Of a stretch of 64,000 nt of DNA, positions 53,532-62,985 are shown piece after piece (the first letter of the stretch is position 1; each line of letters opens with the position of its first letter). The notes beneath the pieces are model-generated. The model ran no database searches, was not told the origin of the DNA, and saw only the letters and a program-made list of their open reading frames with translations. Source of the stretch: AE-B3B sp964543295 (GTDB lineage Bacteria > Aerophobota > Aerophobia > Aerophobales > AE-B3A). Both the position numbers and the translations under genes were made by a program. The stretch spans positions 1-64,000 of the forward strand of contig CAZIXA010000007.1 of the NCBI GenBank assembly GCA_964543295.1. Reading direction: 5' to 3'.

Positions 53532-53909
53532 CTAATAGACAGAAGTAGTTCCTCGAGTCTTATTATATCCCAATCGCGTGGAAATATTCTCACACGTTTG
53601 GATTAGAGTTTCCTTTAACTTTCTTTTCTTGCTAGCATTCATACGGAAAGCAGGAAGGGAGATACTAACAGCCGCCATCACTTCGCCGCGATGATCTTTT
53701 ATAGGAGCAGCCAAACAATGGACATCTCTCTCGTGTTCTCCCCTATCCTCGGCAAAACCCTGGTGTCTAACTTTGCTCAGTTCTTCTCTTAACTTTTTTT
53801 TGTCGGTTATAGTATTCTTAGTGAAACGGGGAAGTCCTTTTTCTTCTATAATTTTTTTTTGTTCTTCTTCGTTAAGGTTAGCTAACAAAGTGAGGTGCAT
53901 CCCTATGAC
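53532..53909 (-). pseudogene. Truncated IclR-family regulator (effector domain only)
   Basis: The frame reads the C-terminal effector domain of an IclR regulator: LSKVRHQGFAEDRGEHERDV, HCLAAPI, then VMAAVSISLPAFRM and ISTRLG. The N-terminal helix-turn-helix and first half of the effector domain are missing, exactly where the IS3-family element begins (53910). IclR proteins often control sugar-acid aldolase operons such as the one that follows. Confidence 0.85.
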
Positions 53910-55181
53910 TGGCCAGATTAAGTTAGAGTAATCTGATAGGGTGCAGTTGATTTTTGATTTTCCATCAATAGTTCCTTAAACTCATTCGGTGGACAATAAC
54001 CCCAATGAGGAGTGCAGTCGTTTTTCATTGTACACATCTCTAATAAAATGGGAAATTCTTCTTTCAGCATCCTCTATGGTCTTGTATTCCCAGAGATATA
54101 CTTCTTCATCCTTTAGAGTTTTTAAGAAGCTCTCGCAGGTAGCATTGTCATAGGGATTTCCTTTTCTGGACTTGACTTTTTTGAAAACCATATTTTTTCA
54201 GCTCATTGACATACTCAGATGAGGCGTACTGAATTCCTCGATCAGAATGGTGAATACAGCCTGAAGCTCCCGCTTCTATCCCTTATGGCCATCCACAAAG
54301 CGGAAAGGGTTAGTTTGGTGTCTATATGTCTTGATAAAGCATATCCTTTTGACTTCTCGGGAGTAAAGATCCAGAATGATGGCCAAATAGACAAAGTCTG
54401 TTAGAATCCGAATGTAGGTAATATCAGAAACCTAGATCTGGTTTATGGAAGTGATCACCAAGTCCTTAATGAGATTAGGAAATACGGGATAAGAATGGTT
54501 AGCATCGGTGGTCCTAACCCTTCGTTTTCTAATCCGGCAGAGGAGATCATTTTCTCGCATTACCCTGAGTACCCTCTTGTGGTTAACTATCCAGCTTTCT
54601 CGTTGTAGCTGTTTAGTTACTCTTCGATATCCATAGCGGGGAAAATCCAGACAGATTCTCTCTATTTGATCCCGCAGATCCCTCTCCTCTTTAAGCTGCT
54701 CTAAGGACTTTTCCTTAGGTTTATAGTAAAGGGTGCTTCGGGCGATTTTTATCAATTCGCACCCCCTTTGGACACTTTTGACAAGGGAGTTATGAGTGGT
54801 AATGAACTCTCTTTTTTCTCTTGTTCCTTGAGGGTATTTTGCAAGGCTTTTTTTAAAAACTCATTCTCCAGAGTCAATTTCCCTCCTCATCTCTCCAGCT
54901 TATTGATCCTATCGAGTAGTGCCTCTTCCTGGGTGGGTTCGTTATTAAATTTACCCCTTGCATACTGTTTTTTCCAATGATACACAAGACCCGATGAGAG
55001 ATTATATCTTCTCGGAAGCTCGAGCAGGCCCGGTGGTTCCACTGAGCATTTCCTCCACAACTTGTCGCTTGAATTCGACCGTAAAGGTTCTGGGCTTTCT
55101 CATTGACAGGCTCCTTTCCATCCCTTTTGGGATTTATTTGACCCTGTCAGCAATACTACCAACTCTAACCCAATTTGTCCA
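53910..55181 (-). mobile_element. Degenerate IS3-family insertion sequence
   Basis: 1272 bp bounded by imperfect inverted ends (53910-53929 and 55162-55181, 16 of 20 matching, TG...CA termini). On the minus strand it has OrfA (about 55121-54757, starting MRKPRTFTVEFKRQVVEEML, frameshifted near ASEKI) and OrfB (54755-53918). OrfB shows the IS3 HTH_21 region (YGYRRVTKQLQRE), SDITYIRILTDFVYLA, and the NPYDNATCESFLKTLK segment holding the last catalytic Glu. An in-frame TAG at 54434-54432 replaces a tryptophan codon, and several frameshifts follow. I see no target duplication. Confidence 0.88.
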
Positions 55182-55223
55182 ATTTTAGGAGTGCTCTCCA
55201 TACTTGAATATTTAAATTCTCTT

Positions 55224-55253
55224 AGTATAAGGGGGTTAGAGCCATTTTATCAA
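55224..55253 (-). promoter_or_regulatory. Orphan promoter upstream of the IS element
   Basis: TTGATA (55253-55248), 18 bases, TATACT (55229-55224). It points toward an ATG at 55201 (MESTPK...), which runs into the IS end. It may be the original promoter of the regulator whose N-terminal half was lost. Confidence 0.4.
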
Positions 55254-55291
55254 AGATCCTTTACTAATAAGGCTTTGAGCTCAATTTGGGA

Positions 55292-55480
55292 CTAATTTTT
55301 GCCAAAGTCTTGCCTGATTACAGGAGTTATGCCAGTTAGCTCAGCAGCACGAATTAGATTCTGGGCACTTTGGATGGAATGAGGTCCATCTTCAAGGTTC
55401 ATTATTACAAAGTCAAATCCACTGTAAGCTGCAATCTCTATGACTGCAGGATCTATTAATTTAACAAAAGACCCGTACAA
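55292..55480 (-). pseudogene. N-terminal fragment of an HpcH/HpaI aldolase
   Basis: About 62 residues, VKLIDPAVIEIAAYSGFDFV, then GPHSIQSAQNLIRAAELTGI, closely parallel to residues 22-75 of the aldolase at 52738-53514. The frame ends at PVIRQDFGKN, where the paralogue continues RVKNNDP. It has only a TTG start. It is the remains of a duplicated or displaced aldolase gene on the far side of the IS. Confidence 0.85.
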
Positions 55481-55572
55481 GATTTTACTTCCTCTAGTTT
55501 TTGTTTTATTTGGTTTTCTTTTATCCCTCCCAAAAAAACAACTCCCCTGATAATTTTAGTTATTGCAATTTA

Positions 55573-56037
55573 TCATTCTCTTACCTTTACTATCATCTCC
55601 AGCTCAACGGTTATGTTTCTAGGCAAGCTCGATGTTCCCAGAGCACAGCGAGCGTGTTTTCCCTTCTCACCAAATATTTTCTCCAGAAACTCTGATGCTC
55701 CATTAATTACTTCTGGTTGCTTTCCAAAATCTGGAGCACTGTTCACAAAACCTCGTACCTGAACAATCTCTTCTATCCTATCCACACTACCAACCAGATC
55801 TTTTACCGCAGCAAGACAGTTAAGGGCACATATTTTTGCCGCCTCATAACCTTCTTCCAGTGCTTTCTCCGCACCTACTTTGCCTGTGTGGATAAATTTG
55901 CCTTCTACAGAAGGTCCCTGCCCTGAGCAAAATACCAGGTTTCCCACTTTTTTAGCCGGAATGTAAGCGGCTGCAGGTTTGGGTACCTCAGGAAGCGTGA
56001 TCTCCATCTCTTTTAATTTCTCTTCATAACCTGACAT
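55573..56037 (-). CDS. RidA/YjgF/YER057c-family protein
   Basis: 154 residues, with VGNLVFCSGQGPSVEGKFIH, VGAEKALEEGYEAAKICALN and the conserved arginine in VRGFVNSAPDF. RidA proteins hydrolyse reactive enamine/imine products released by PLP dehydratases. The gene follows a threonine-synthase-like PLP enzyme by 13 bases, which fits that role. It is longer than RidA proper (about 128), belonging to one of the larger subgroups. Confidence 0.88.
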   Translation of the reverse strand: MSGYEEKLKEMEITLPEVPKPAAAYIPAKKVGNLVFCSGQGPSVEGKFIHTGKVGAEKALEEGYEAAKICALNCLAAVKDLVGSVDRIEEIVQVRGFVNSAPDFGKQPEVINGASEFLEKIFGEKGKHARCALGTSSLPRNITVELEMIVKVRE

Positions 56038-56050
56038 AAAAGATCCTCCT

Positions 56051-57298
56051 CTATGTAAGTTTTTGCTCTAAGAAATTTTCCACTTCCTTTAGATTAGGCT
56101 CAAGTTCTCTAGGTGGAATCTCAACATATTTCTCTATAGTATAAGCATCTTTAAACCCTGAACCTGTTACCATACAGATAACACTATCGTTTTCTTTTAA
56201 AATGCCTTGTTCTTTAAGTTTTTTTAAGCTGGCAAGTGAAGAGACGCCTGTAAGTTCGGCAAATATACCGACAAACCTTGAAAGATTTTGTACACTTTCA
56301 ATTAAACTTTCATCATCAACTGCAACTGCTACCCCTCCACTTTCTTTTATAATGTGCAAAGTCAAGGTTCCATCATCAGAATAACCCTGAAGAGGATCGG
56401 CAATGCCGGAGGCAATGGTACGTGGAGTTCCCCAGGCTTTTACTTCCAGATCTTCTCTCTCAAAAGCTCTAACGATAGGAGCACATCCTTTTACCTGTAC
56501 AGCTACCATAGCAGGAAGTTTATCCACCAACCCCAGCTCTCTGAGTTCCTTGTACCCTTTGTAAATTCCTACCAGCAAGGGTCCTGCCCCCACAGGGACT
56601 ACAATCCAATCCGGCACTAACTTGAGCTGCTGATAAAGCTCATAAGCTATTGTTTTATCACCTTCGGTGGCAAAAGGATTTAGAAAAGTGGAGGTTAAGT
56701 TCACCCATTCATATTTTCGAGCAAGCTCCCTGGCAAGATTAAAGCAATCACTGATAGTACCTTTTATCTTAAGTAGAATTGCTCCCGAACACACCATAGA
56801 TAAAAGTTTATTTCTGGGTGTAGTGGAAGGAACGACGATTATTGCCTTCATTCCTGCTTTTGCAGCATAACTGGCAACTGCAACTCCTGCATTACCACTG
56901 GAAGAAGTTATGACTGTATCCGTTCCTTCTTCCCTCGCTTTAGAAATGGCACAGGATATCGGTCTATCTTTGAAAGAACCAGTAGGGTTTCTGGTTTCAT
57001 CCTTGAGGTAAACATTAAAAAGATTCATTAATGCACCGAACCTCTCATAATGAAAAAGTGGGGTATCACCTTCTCTCAAAGTTACAATACTCTCTTTATT
57101 TTTCACAGGCAGAAAACCCTTAAATTTCCACATTCCTTCTTTTTTCATCATTGTAAGCTGTGAACCAAACCCCTTCGTTTTCATAGCCTCGTAATCATAC
57201 TCAACATCCAGGATCCCTTTACATTTTAAGCAGTTGTATCTTGTGAGGAGGGAATACTCTTGTCCACATCTCAAACATTTAAGTTTTGTGGCGAACAT
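56051..57298 (-). CDS. Threonine synthase-family PLP enzyme
   Basis: 415 residues. An N-terminal zinc ribbon (Cys8, Cys11, Cys23, Cys26) precedes the fold-type II PLP domain. Lys110 in GSFKDRP is the PLP lysine; ITSSSGNAGVAVASYAAKAG is the phosphate-binding region. Typical of archaeal/Bacillus-type threonine synthase, but in this catabolic setting with RidA a beta-elimination or ammonia-lyase activity is possible. Its start overlaps the end of an amidohydrolase remnant. Confidence 0.88.
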   Translation of the reverse strand: MFATKLKCLRCGQEYSLLTRYNCLKCKGILDVEYDYEAMKTKGFGSQLTMMKKEGMWKFKGFLPVKNKESIVTLREGDTPLFHYERFGALMNLFNVYLKDETRNPTGSFKDRPISCAISKAREEGTDTVITSSSGNAGVAVASYAAKAGMKAIIVVPSTTPRNKLLSMVCSGAILLKIKGTISDCFNLARELARKYEWVNLTSTFLNPFATEGDKTIAYELYQQLKLVPDWIVVPVGAGPLLVGIYKGYKELRELGLVDKLPAMVAVQVKGCAPIVRAFEREDLEVKAWGTPRTIASGIADPLQGYSDDGTLTLHIIKESGGVAVAVDDESLIESVQNLSRFVGIFAELTGVSSLASLKKLKEQGILKENDSVICMVTGSGFKDAYTIEKYVEIPPRELEPNLKEVENFLEQKLT

Positions 57299-57549
57299 AA
57301 TCTATCCTTTTCCCGTATTTTTTTCCATAGCATTTTACCCGGGAGTTCCCCCGTAAACTCACCCTTTTGAAAGACTATTCTTCCTGATACCATCACATAC
57401 TCAATTCCCATTGGAGAAGTGCAGAGCTCAGCAAGAGTTGCTTTATCTGTAATCCTGTCAGAGTCCAGTACCACCAAATCTGCAAGGCAGCCCTCTTTTA
57501 TTCTGCCATTAGGGGAAATGCCTAAGATATTTGCGGCAGATGTGTTTTA
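57271..57549 (-). pseudogene. C-terminal remnant of an N-acyl-D-amino-acid deacylase-like amidohydrolase
   Basis: The frame reads SAANILGISPNGRIKEGCLA, DLVVLDSDRITDKATLAELC, then GIEYVMVSGRIVFQKGEFTG and ELPGKMLWKK. That is the C-terminal beta-sandwich end of D-aminoacylase-type amidohydrolases. An in-frame TAA lies just before, and the 400-residue catalytic barrel is absent. It overlaps the next gene's ATG by 28 bases. The sequence 57550-57820 is AT-rich with no recognisable gene. Confidence 0.82.
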
Positions 57550-57820
57550 AACGTAGCTTTTGTACAAATAATGGCTAAAACCTCAAAAAATAAAATACTT
57601 AGGACAAATATAATTTAAAACAAAAATTCTTCGCTCAAATTAGCATCTCTCAAGCAAAAAAGCTGCCGAAAATTTGGCACACTTTCCTGCTTTTTTCTTT
57701 TAACACTTTAGAGAAAGACATTAAAAACAATTAAGCCATACGCAAAAAGTCCTCCTTCTCAAAGTTTTAACAGTTACTTTCCGAGCCTAAACAGACTACA
57801 CAATAACTTCATAGCCTAAA

Positions 57821-59671
57821 TCACATTGGGAGTAGATCTTTGAGTTCCCCTAAACCTAACTCCTCAAGTTTGTTCCTCGTTGGACCAAATTGATTGAATC
57901 CCCGCAGTTGGTAGTATTTATCAATGGCTTTCCGCAAAACGTCGGCGGAGATCGGCCGTTTTGCACTTCCTCCTCGAGGAAGCGGTTCCTGAAGCCGCTT
58001 AGGAAGCCGATCGTTCCTTCGGGTATATCCGTCTCTGGCAGTCACTATTTTTCTAATAACGTAGTTCCGTTCACCAATCTTCATCATTTCCTTAACTCCG
58101 ATATCGAAACCGGTAATGCCAGACACCATATTCCTGATTTCACCATAGGGATACTCTTTACTAGTTGAGATATCCCAAGAGACAAACCCGCAGATGATAA
58201 CCGAATTGGAGAAGGAATAGAGATCTTCATAAAGCTTACATAGGTAAGGTTTGCCTTGCCAGTCAAATCGACCCACAGCTTTCGTTATACCTAACTCAGG
58301 AGTTGGTGAGTCCACTTCCATCATGGTGTCGTGAACAGCCTCGAGATGAGTTGCTCCTCGGGGGCTGGTCGCATAACTAATGGCCAAACCGACTTTTCCT
58401 CGTGGATCGTGCATGGCTGCCTCCAAACCTTTGGCATGCACGGCAAAATCATTACCTCCTATTTCTTCAGCAACCTTAGCCAGTCCACGAGCTAAAAAAT
58501 CACCCAGCCCTTCACGGTGAGCAATCTGATCTATTAATTGTATTATATCACTGGCGTTTCCCCACCGCGGACCTTTCATAAGACCACGTTCTGTTGCTTC
58601 CATGGCAAAAGCTATTAGATTCCCGGTGCTTATTGTATCAAGACCGTACTGATTGCACTTTTGATTGGCAAGGGCGACAGCAGAAAGATTATCATTTAAG
58701 CACAGTGATCCAAAAGCTGCTAACGTCTCGTACTCAGGACCTCCGTATTCAGGAATTACCTTTTGATTTTTAAATTTCGTTTCGACAATGCGATCGCATC
58801 GCACCACGCATCCTGAACATGCGGTACGCTTGACAAGGATAGTTTTTGCCATGATCTCTCCACTTATCTTGGGGGCTCCCTCAAAAATCCCTTCCTGGAA
58901 ATTCTTAGTAGGTAACATACCAAGACCATTCAAAGGATTTACTCCTCCAGCTGTACCGTACTTGTCCAGACTTTGAATGTAAGGATTTCTCAAAATGAGT
59001 CTGTGAAAATTGTTTCTCGCTTTCTTGAAATATTCAATATCTGCGAGTGTTTTACTCTTACTTCCCCTTACTACTACAGCTTTCAACCTTTTTGCTCCCA
59101 ACACAGCTCCCCAACCTGGGCGTCCGTGAGCTCTAAAGGTATCGCCCATTATGCACGCAAAAGTCACCAGTTTCTCTCCTGCCGGCCCGATGCAAGCAAC
59201 TTTTGCATCGGGATGTTGCCTCTGCAAATCCATCACCGTTTCTCTCACGTCCAAACCCCACAATCGTGTGGCATCATGAATTTTGGCCTTCCCGTCCAAA
59301 AGAGATATGTACTTGGGGTCCTTAGCTGCTCCCCTGATGATAATCCCATCGTAGCCAGAGGTTCCGAGCTCGTATCCAAAATAGCCACCCGCATAAGACT
59401 CATTTATGGTTCCCGTTTTGGGAGACTTACTCATCACTAGATATTTACTAGCTCCGGCAGCTCTCATACCTTGAAGGGGACCCGTTCCAAAAACAACAAT
59501 GTTCTCCGGTCCGAGAGGATCCTCCCCACCTTTTAGCTCACTTAGCAATATTCTCGTACCAATCCCCCTACCTCCAAGGTGTTTTTCCATCCAATCTGTT
59601 GGAATTTCATAATCCCTCAGGGTGTTAGTCGTGAGATCCACCTCAAGATATCTTCCAAAATATCCTTTCAT
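57821..59671 (-). CDS. Aldehyde:ferredoxin oxidoreductase
   Basis: 616 residues; tungsten- (or molybdenum-) bis-pterin enzyme oxidising aldehydes to acids with ferredoxin. The [4Fe-4S] ligands Cys285, Cys288, Cys292 and Cys494 (CSGCVVRC and IICGF) are all present. Pterin-binding regions GGRGIGTRILLSEL, SYAGGYFGYELGTSGYDGI and GRPGWGAVLGAKRLKAV are typical. The gene follows a zinc dehydrogenase in the same strand, giving an alcohol-to-aldehyde-to-acid pair. A LacI-type palindrome lies 48 bases upstream. Confidence 0.95.
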   Translation of the reverse strand: MKGYFGRYLEVDLTTNTLRDYEIPTDWMEKHLGGRGIGTRILLSELKGGEDPLGPENIVVFGTGPLQGMRAAGASKYLVMSKSPKTGTINESYAGGYFGYELGTSGYDGIIIRGAAKDPKYISLLDGKAKIHDATRLWGLDVRETVMDLQRQHPDAKVACIGPAGEKLVTFACIMGDTFRAHGRPGWGAVLGAKRLKAVVVRGSKSKTLADIEYFKKARNNFHRLILRNPYIQSLDKYGTAGGVNPLNGLGMLPTKNFQEGIFEGAPKISGEIMAKTILVKRTACSGCVVRCDRIVETKFKNQKVIPEYGGPEYETLAAFGSLCLNDNLSAVALANQKCNQYGLDTISTGNLIAFAMEATERGLMKGPRWGNASDIIQLIDQIAHREGLGDFLARGLAKVAEEIGGNDFAVHAKGLEAAMHDPRGKVGLAISYATSPRGATHLEAVHDTMMEVDSPTPELGITKAVGRFDWQGKPYLCKLYEDLYSFSNSVIICGFVSWDISTSKEYPYGEIRNMVSGITGFDIGVKEMMKIGERNYVIRKIVTARDGYTRRNDRLPKRLQEPLPRGGSAKRPISADVLRKAIDKYYQLRGFNQFGPTRNKLEELGLGELKDLLPM

Positions 59672-59718
59672 TGGTTTAGACCCTTTTGTGATTATTTTAA
59701 GAATTTCTTTTTCTCAAT

Positions 59719-59737
59719 TGTTAACGAAACGTTTACA
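59719..59737. promoter_or_regulatory. LacI-type operator before the aldehyde:ferredoxin oxidoreductase gene
   Basis: TGTTAACG-AAA-CGTTTACA: half-sites match in seven of eight positions and carry the central CG and TGT...ACA ends typical of LacI-family operators. It lies in the 305-base gap between the dehydrogenase and the oxidoreductase. A weak TTAACA/TAAAAT pair nearby may be the promoter. The gap also has a seven-base stem-loop (59841-59864) 3' of the dehydrogenase. Confidence 0.6.
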
Positions 59738-59976
59738 TACGAAAAAACTGGAGATGTAACACTGTGGGACTACAGCCTTTGTTCAAATATCTATATTTGT
59801 TTATGTCGATGCCTTTCTTTGAGCGTTACTCTTGAACTTTAGATTGCAGATATTACAGCAATCTTTCATATTTGTTGCGGAACAATTTTCGGGGTCCTTT
59901 CCACCTATCCAAACCTAGCCCACAATTTGAAAAAACACAATTAACTATCACTTAAGATCAGTTCGTGCCGATGATC

Positions 59977-61149
59977 TCAAGGGTGCAAAGCAATTTTCAT
60001 TCCCTCAAGTCTCTTCCCTACTTCCATGGCCTCTTGCGCTTTTTCCAATGGGAATACATGTGTAACCATCTTTTCCAGAGGCCAACCCTGCTTCAAGGCC
60101 ATCTCTACAAACTTAAGACAACGATCATAATAGTGTGGCGAACACCCGTATTGACCAACAATAGTGATGTCTTTCCAGCAGATATGTTTGAAGGGATTAA
60201 TGGTAATTTCACCAGTGTCCACAAAGGAACCTATCTCTACAAACGTTCCGCCTCTTCGCACCATGTCAATTCCTTCGGGGACAGCTCCTGGAACACCTGT
60301 GCAATCTACTACCAAATCCGGCCCCACTTTGCCAGGGCTCCATTTTTTCACCAAGGAGATTCTTTCTTTGGAATCGGTCACTTCGTCGATATTAATGAAA
60401 TGATCGAATAGTCCCAAGCTCTTCGCAATTTCTAGCCGATGAGATGGGGCTCCTACTAGAATGATTTTATAGGCACCGCAAAGTTTTGCCGTCATCCCTG
60501 CAGCAATGCCAATGGGACCTGCACCTTGTATCGCCACCACATCCGAAGGCCCAAACCCCTCTTTAACAGCAGCATAAGGTTCCATTGCCCTGATAACTCC
60601 TCCTACCGAAGCGAAGATATCGACCAACAAAGCTGCTTTGTCGGGAATTTCATCTGGTATCTTCCAGACCCAAACTCCAGGTTTGATGAAAACCTTCTCT
60701 GCATACCCTCCGAAAAGGTGTGGAGGAAGCTCAGAACTTGTCTGACCATAGGCAAAGGGACTGGTACAGAGTATTCCAGGATGATTTTGGGGAATCCATC
60801 GGCAGTACCAACACTTTCCACAGGGAATAGCTCCAAACCAGGTTATTCTATCTCCTACTGATAATCTCTTACCCGTTACCTCCATTTGCTGAGCCGCACT
60901 TTCCCCTACTTTCTCCACTCTCGCAATATTTTCATGACCTAGAATCATGGGTAAAGGAGCATCTTTGTTCTTTCCGTCAAAAAGATGTTTATCTGTTCCA
61001 CAGATACCTGCCAAAATCATCTCGACCACCATCGCGTCTTTGTCTACTTCCGGATAAGGAAAGGTTTCGATCTCCAATCGGCCAAACTCCCTCATTACAG
61101 CTGCTTTTACCCTTCTTTCATTACTCATGGATTTCCCTCCTGTTATCAT
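59977..61149 (-). CDS. Zinc-dependent alcohol dehydrogenase, long form
   Basis: 390 residues. LAGICGTDKHLFDGKN and GHENIARVEKVG supply catalytic zinc ligands; PCGKCWYCRW with a later cysteine is the structural zinc; IQGAGPIGIAAGM binds NAD(P). Longer than the neighbouring 340-355 residue dehydrogenases owing to inserts near the zinc lobe. It follows the second sugar ABC permease pair and precedes the aldehyde oxidoreductase, so it probably oxidises the imported polyol or its product. ATG at residue 7 (MSNERRV) is the likelier start. Confidence 0.9.
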   Translation of the reverse strand: MITGGKSMSNERRVKAAVMREFGRLEIETFPYPEVDKDAMVVEMILAGICGTDKHLFDGKNKDAPLPMILGHENIARVEKVGESAAQQMEVTGKRLSVGDRITWFGAIPCGKCWYCRWIPQNHPGILCTSPFAYGQTSSELPPHLFGGYAEKVFIKPGVWVWKIPDEIPDKAALLVDIFASVGGVIRAMEPYAAVKEGFGPSDVVAIQGAGPIGIAAGMTAKLCGAYKIILVGAPSHRLEIAKSLGLFDHFINIDEVTDSKERISLVKKWSPGKVGPDLVVDCTGVPGAVPEGIDMVRRGGTFVEIGSFVDTGEITINPFKHICWKDITIVGQYGCSPHYYDRCLKFVEMALKQGWPLEKMVTHVFPLEKAQEAMEVGKRLEGMKIALHP

Positions 61150-61245
61150 AAAAGATTAATCTTTTTCCTTTAATAGAAATAGATGATAGAAAGTAGTACC
61201 ACAAGGCCAAAAAAACCTATCATCCAAGACCTACCTGAACAAGCT

Positions 61246-62094
61246 TTATTTCAGACCCATAAGGCCTCTCATACCCTTGGCAAACGACCGTTGCGCCACT
61301 AATGCAATAAGAATAGGTGGTAACAGAATGATGGAGACACCTGCTGTGATTTCACTCCAGTTGAGAGAAACGTACGAAACTAAACCCATTGCTGCTGAAG
61401 GGAGTGTTCTGGCGCGATACGGCGCGAGGAACAAGGAAAAAATGAAGTTATTCCACGAAAAGATGAAACAGAGAAGGAGTGTAGCGACGAAGCCAGAACG
61501 TATACTAGGTAAGACTACCAGAACCATCTTTTGAAAGACATTGGCTCCATCAAGATCAGCCGCTTCCTCAACTTCAATAGGCATTTCCTTAATAAATCGC
61601 TGAAGCAACCATATAGTCAGAGGAAGCGTAAAGGTAAGATGCGCAGTAACGAGAACCAAATGAGTATCCAGAAGGCGAAAGGCCTTAAATAAAATAACAT
61701 AGGGGAACATAACGGCTAGAGGGGGAAACATGAAAAGTGACAGCATCCAGAAGGCAATGTCGTCTTTTCTCCGCACATTGTATCTCGCTAAGGCGTACGC
61801 AGCTGGAAAACCAAAAATCATAGCAATAACCAGAGTAATTCCTGAAACTCCTACACTGTTGAGGAGATAACGAAGAAAACCCTTTTTGAGAAATAGCTCC
61901 TTATAAGCTTCAAATTGAGGTTTGAAGAACCAGACTGGTGGAATCGATACCACCTGGCTGGAAGTCTTTAACGAAGAAGCAAATATCCAGATAACTGGAG
62001 CAAGAAATGATAAGATAATCCCGAGGGCAACAATGTTCAAAAGAATATTTCCTGGAGTTAACCACCTACCGGAGTTATTTTCATATCGTCTCAC
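61246..62094 (-). CDS. Carbohydrate ABC transporter permease, MalG type (second system)
   Basis: 282 residues with six helices. EAA loop VEEAADLDGANVFQKMVLVV and N-terminal APVIWIFASSLKTSSQV are typical of CUT1 MalG proteins. It follows the MalF-type gene by 15 bases. No ATPase gene nearby. Confidence 0.95.
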   Translation of the reverse strand: MRRYENNSGRWLTPGNILLNIVALGIILSFLAPVIWIFASSLKTSSQVVSIPPVWFFKPQFEAYKELFLKKGFLRYLLNSVGVSGITLVIAMIFGFPAAYALARYNVRRKDDIAFWMLSLFMFPPLAVMFPYVILFKAFRLLDTHLVLVTAHLTFTLPLTIWLLQRFIKEMPIEVEEAADLDGANVFQKMVLVVLPSIRSGFVATLLLCFIFSWNNFIFSLFLAPYRARTLPSAAMGLVSYVSLNWSEITAGVSIILLPPILIALVAQRSFAKGMRGLMGLK

Positions 62095-62109
62095 GAGTCA
62101 CCTCCCTGA

Positions 62110-62985
62110 CTACCAGAGACTTCGCCTTCTTGCATAAAAGAAGAGAAGTTCGCAGAAAATAAGAATCATAGCAAGCAACAGAAAAGAGGTACTTATCGCC
62201 TTCCCTAATGTCATAAATTTAAAGAAAAGCCGTGAGATGTAGAAACTTATGGACTCTGTAGCCACACCTGGCCCACCTTCTGTCATTATGTAGAACTTAT
62301 CGAACCCCCTAAAAGCTAAAATAACGCGGAAAAAAAGACCAATAAGTATGGTAGGAAAAATGAGAGGTAATGTCAGATGAAAGAATTTCTGGAGGTCCGA
62401 GGCACCATCTAAATCCGCCGCTTCATAGAAGTCCTTGGGGATGGATTCAATGGCAGCAAGGACAACCAAGAAAACAAAAGGTGTCCACTCCCAGACATCA
62501 GCAATAACAATTGAAAATAAAGCTGGAGCGGCACTAGCAAACCACTCCGGTTGCGGCAGATGAAACACAGCCAACATGTAATTCACGATCCCGTACTGAG
62601 TCGAAAAGAACCACTGCCACATAAGACCAACCGCTACCGGTGCAATAGTCATAGGAAGAAGTAGGAGGAATCTACTCCAAGTAATCCAAGGAAGCACCCT
62701 CTGAGAAGAAAACACAACAGCTACAGCTATTCCCAAAACCAACTCGATGCTCACCGCTAATGCAGTATAGGTAACGGATACCTTAACTGAGTTACGAAAC
62801 CGTTCGTCACCCAGAACCGACTGAAAATTCTTACCCCCAACGAATGGCTTTTCGCTGTATCTTGCCATATTATACTCACGCAAAGAAATGTTTATAGCGA
62901 ACAGAAGAGGAAAAATGCTTATGCAAAAGAGTAATATAAAACTGGGTAACAGTAGAAAAAGTCCTTCGCGCTTTTTGCTATACAT
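62110..62985 (-). CDS. Carbohydrate ABC transporter permease, MalF type (second system)
   Basis: 291 residues, six helices, EAA loop YEAADLDGASDLQKFFHLTL. N-terminus starts MYSKKREGLFLLLPSFILLF. It pairs with the MalG-type gene downstream and the binding protein upstream, which is separated by a 214-base spacer with a strong stem-loop. Confidence 0.95.
   Translation of the reverse strand: MYSKKREGLFLLLPSFILLFCISIFPLLFAINISLREYNMARYSEKPFVGGKNFQSVLGDERFRNSVKVSVTYTALAVSIELVLGIAVAVVFSSQRVLPWITWSRFLLLLPMTIAPVAVGLMWQWFFSTQYGIVNYMLAVFHLPQPEWFASAAPALFSIVIADVWEWTPFVFLVVLAAIESIPKDFYEAADLDGASDLQKFFHLTLPLIFPTILIGLFFRVILAFRGFDKFYIMTEGGPGVATESISFYISRLFFKFMTLGKAISTSFLLLAMILIFCELLFFYARRRSLW

Noticed and set aside
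54432..54434. Programmed read-through or frameshifting in the IS3 transposase
   Set aside because: Besides the TAG there are at least three other frame breaks in both OrfA and OrfB, which fits decay and not the single programmed frameshift of active IS3 elements.
58973..59440. A 155-codon plus-strand ORF
   Set aside because: It is antisense to the pterin-binding part of the aldehyde oxidoreductase and shows no domain.
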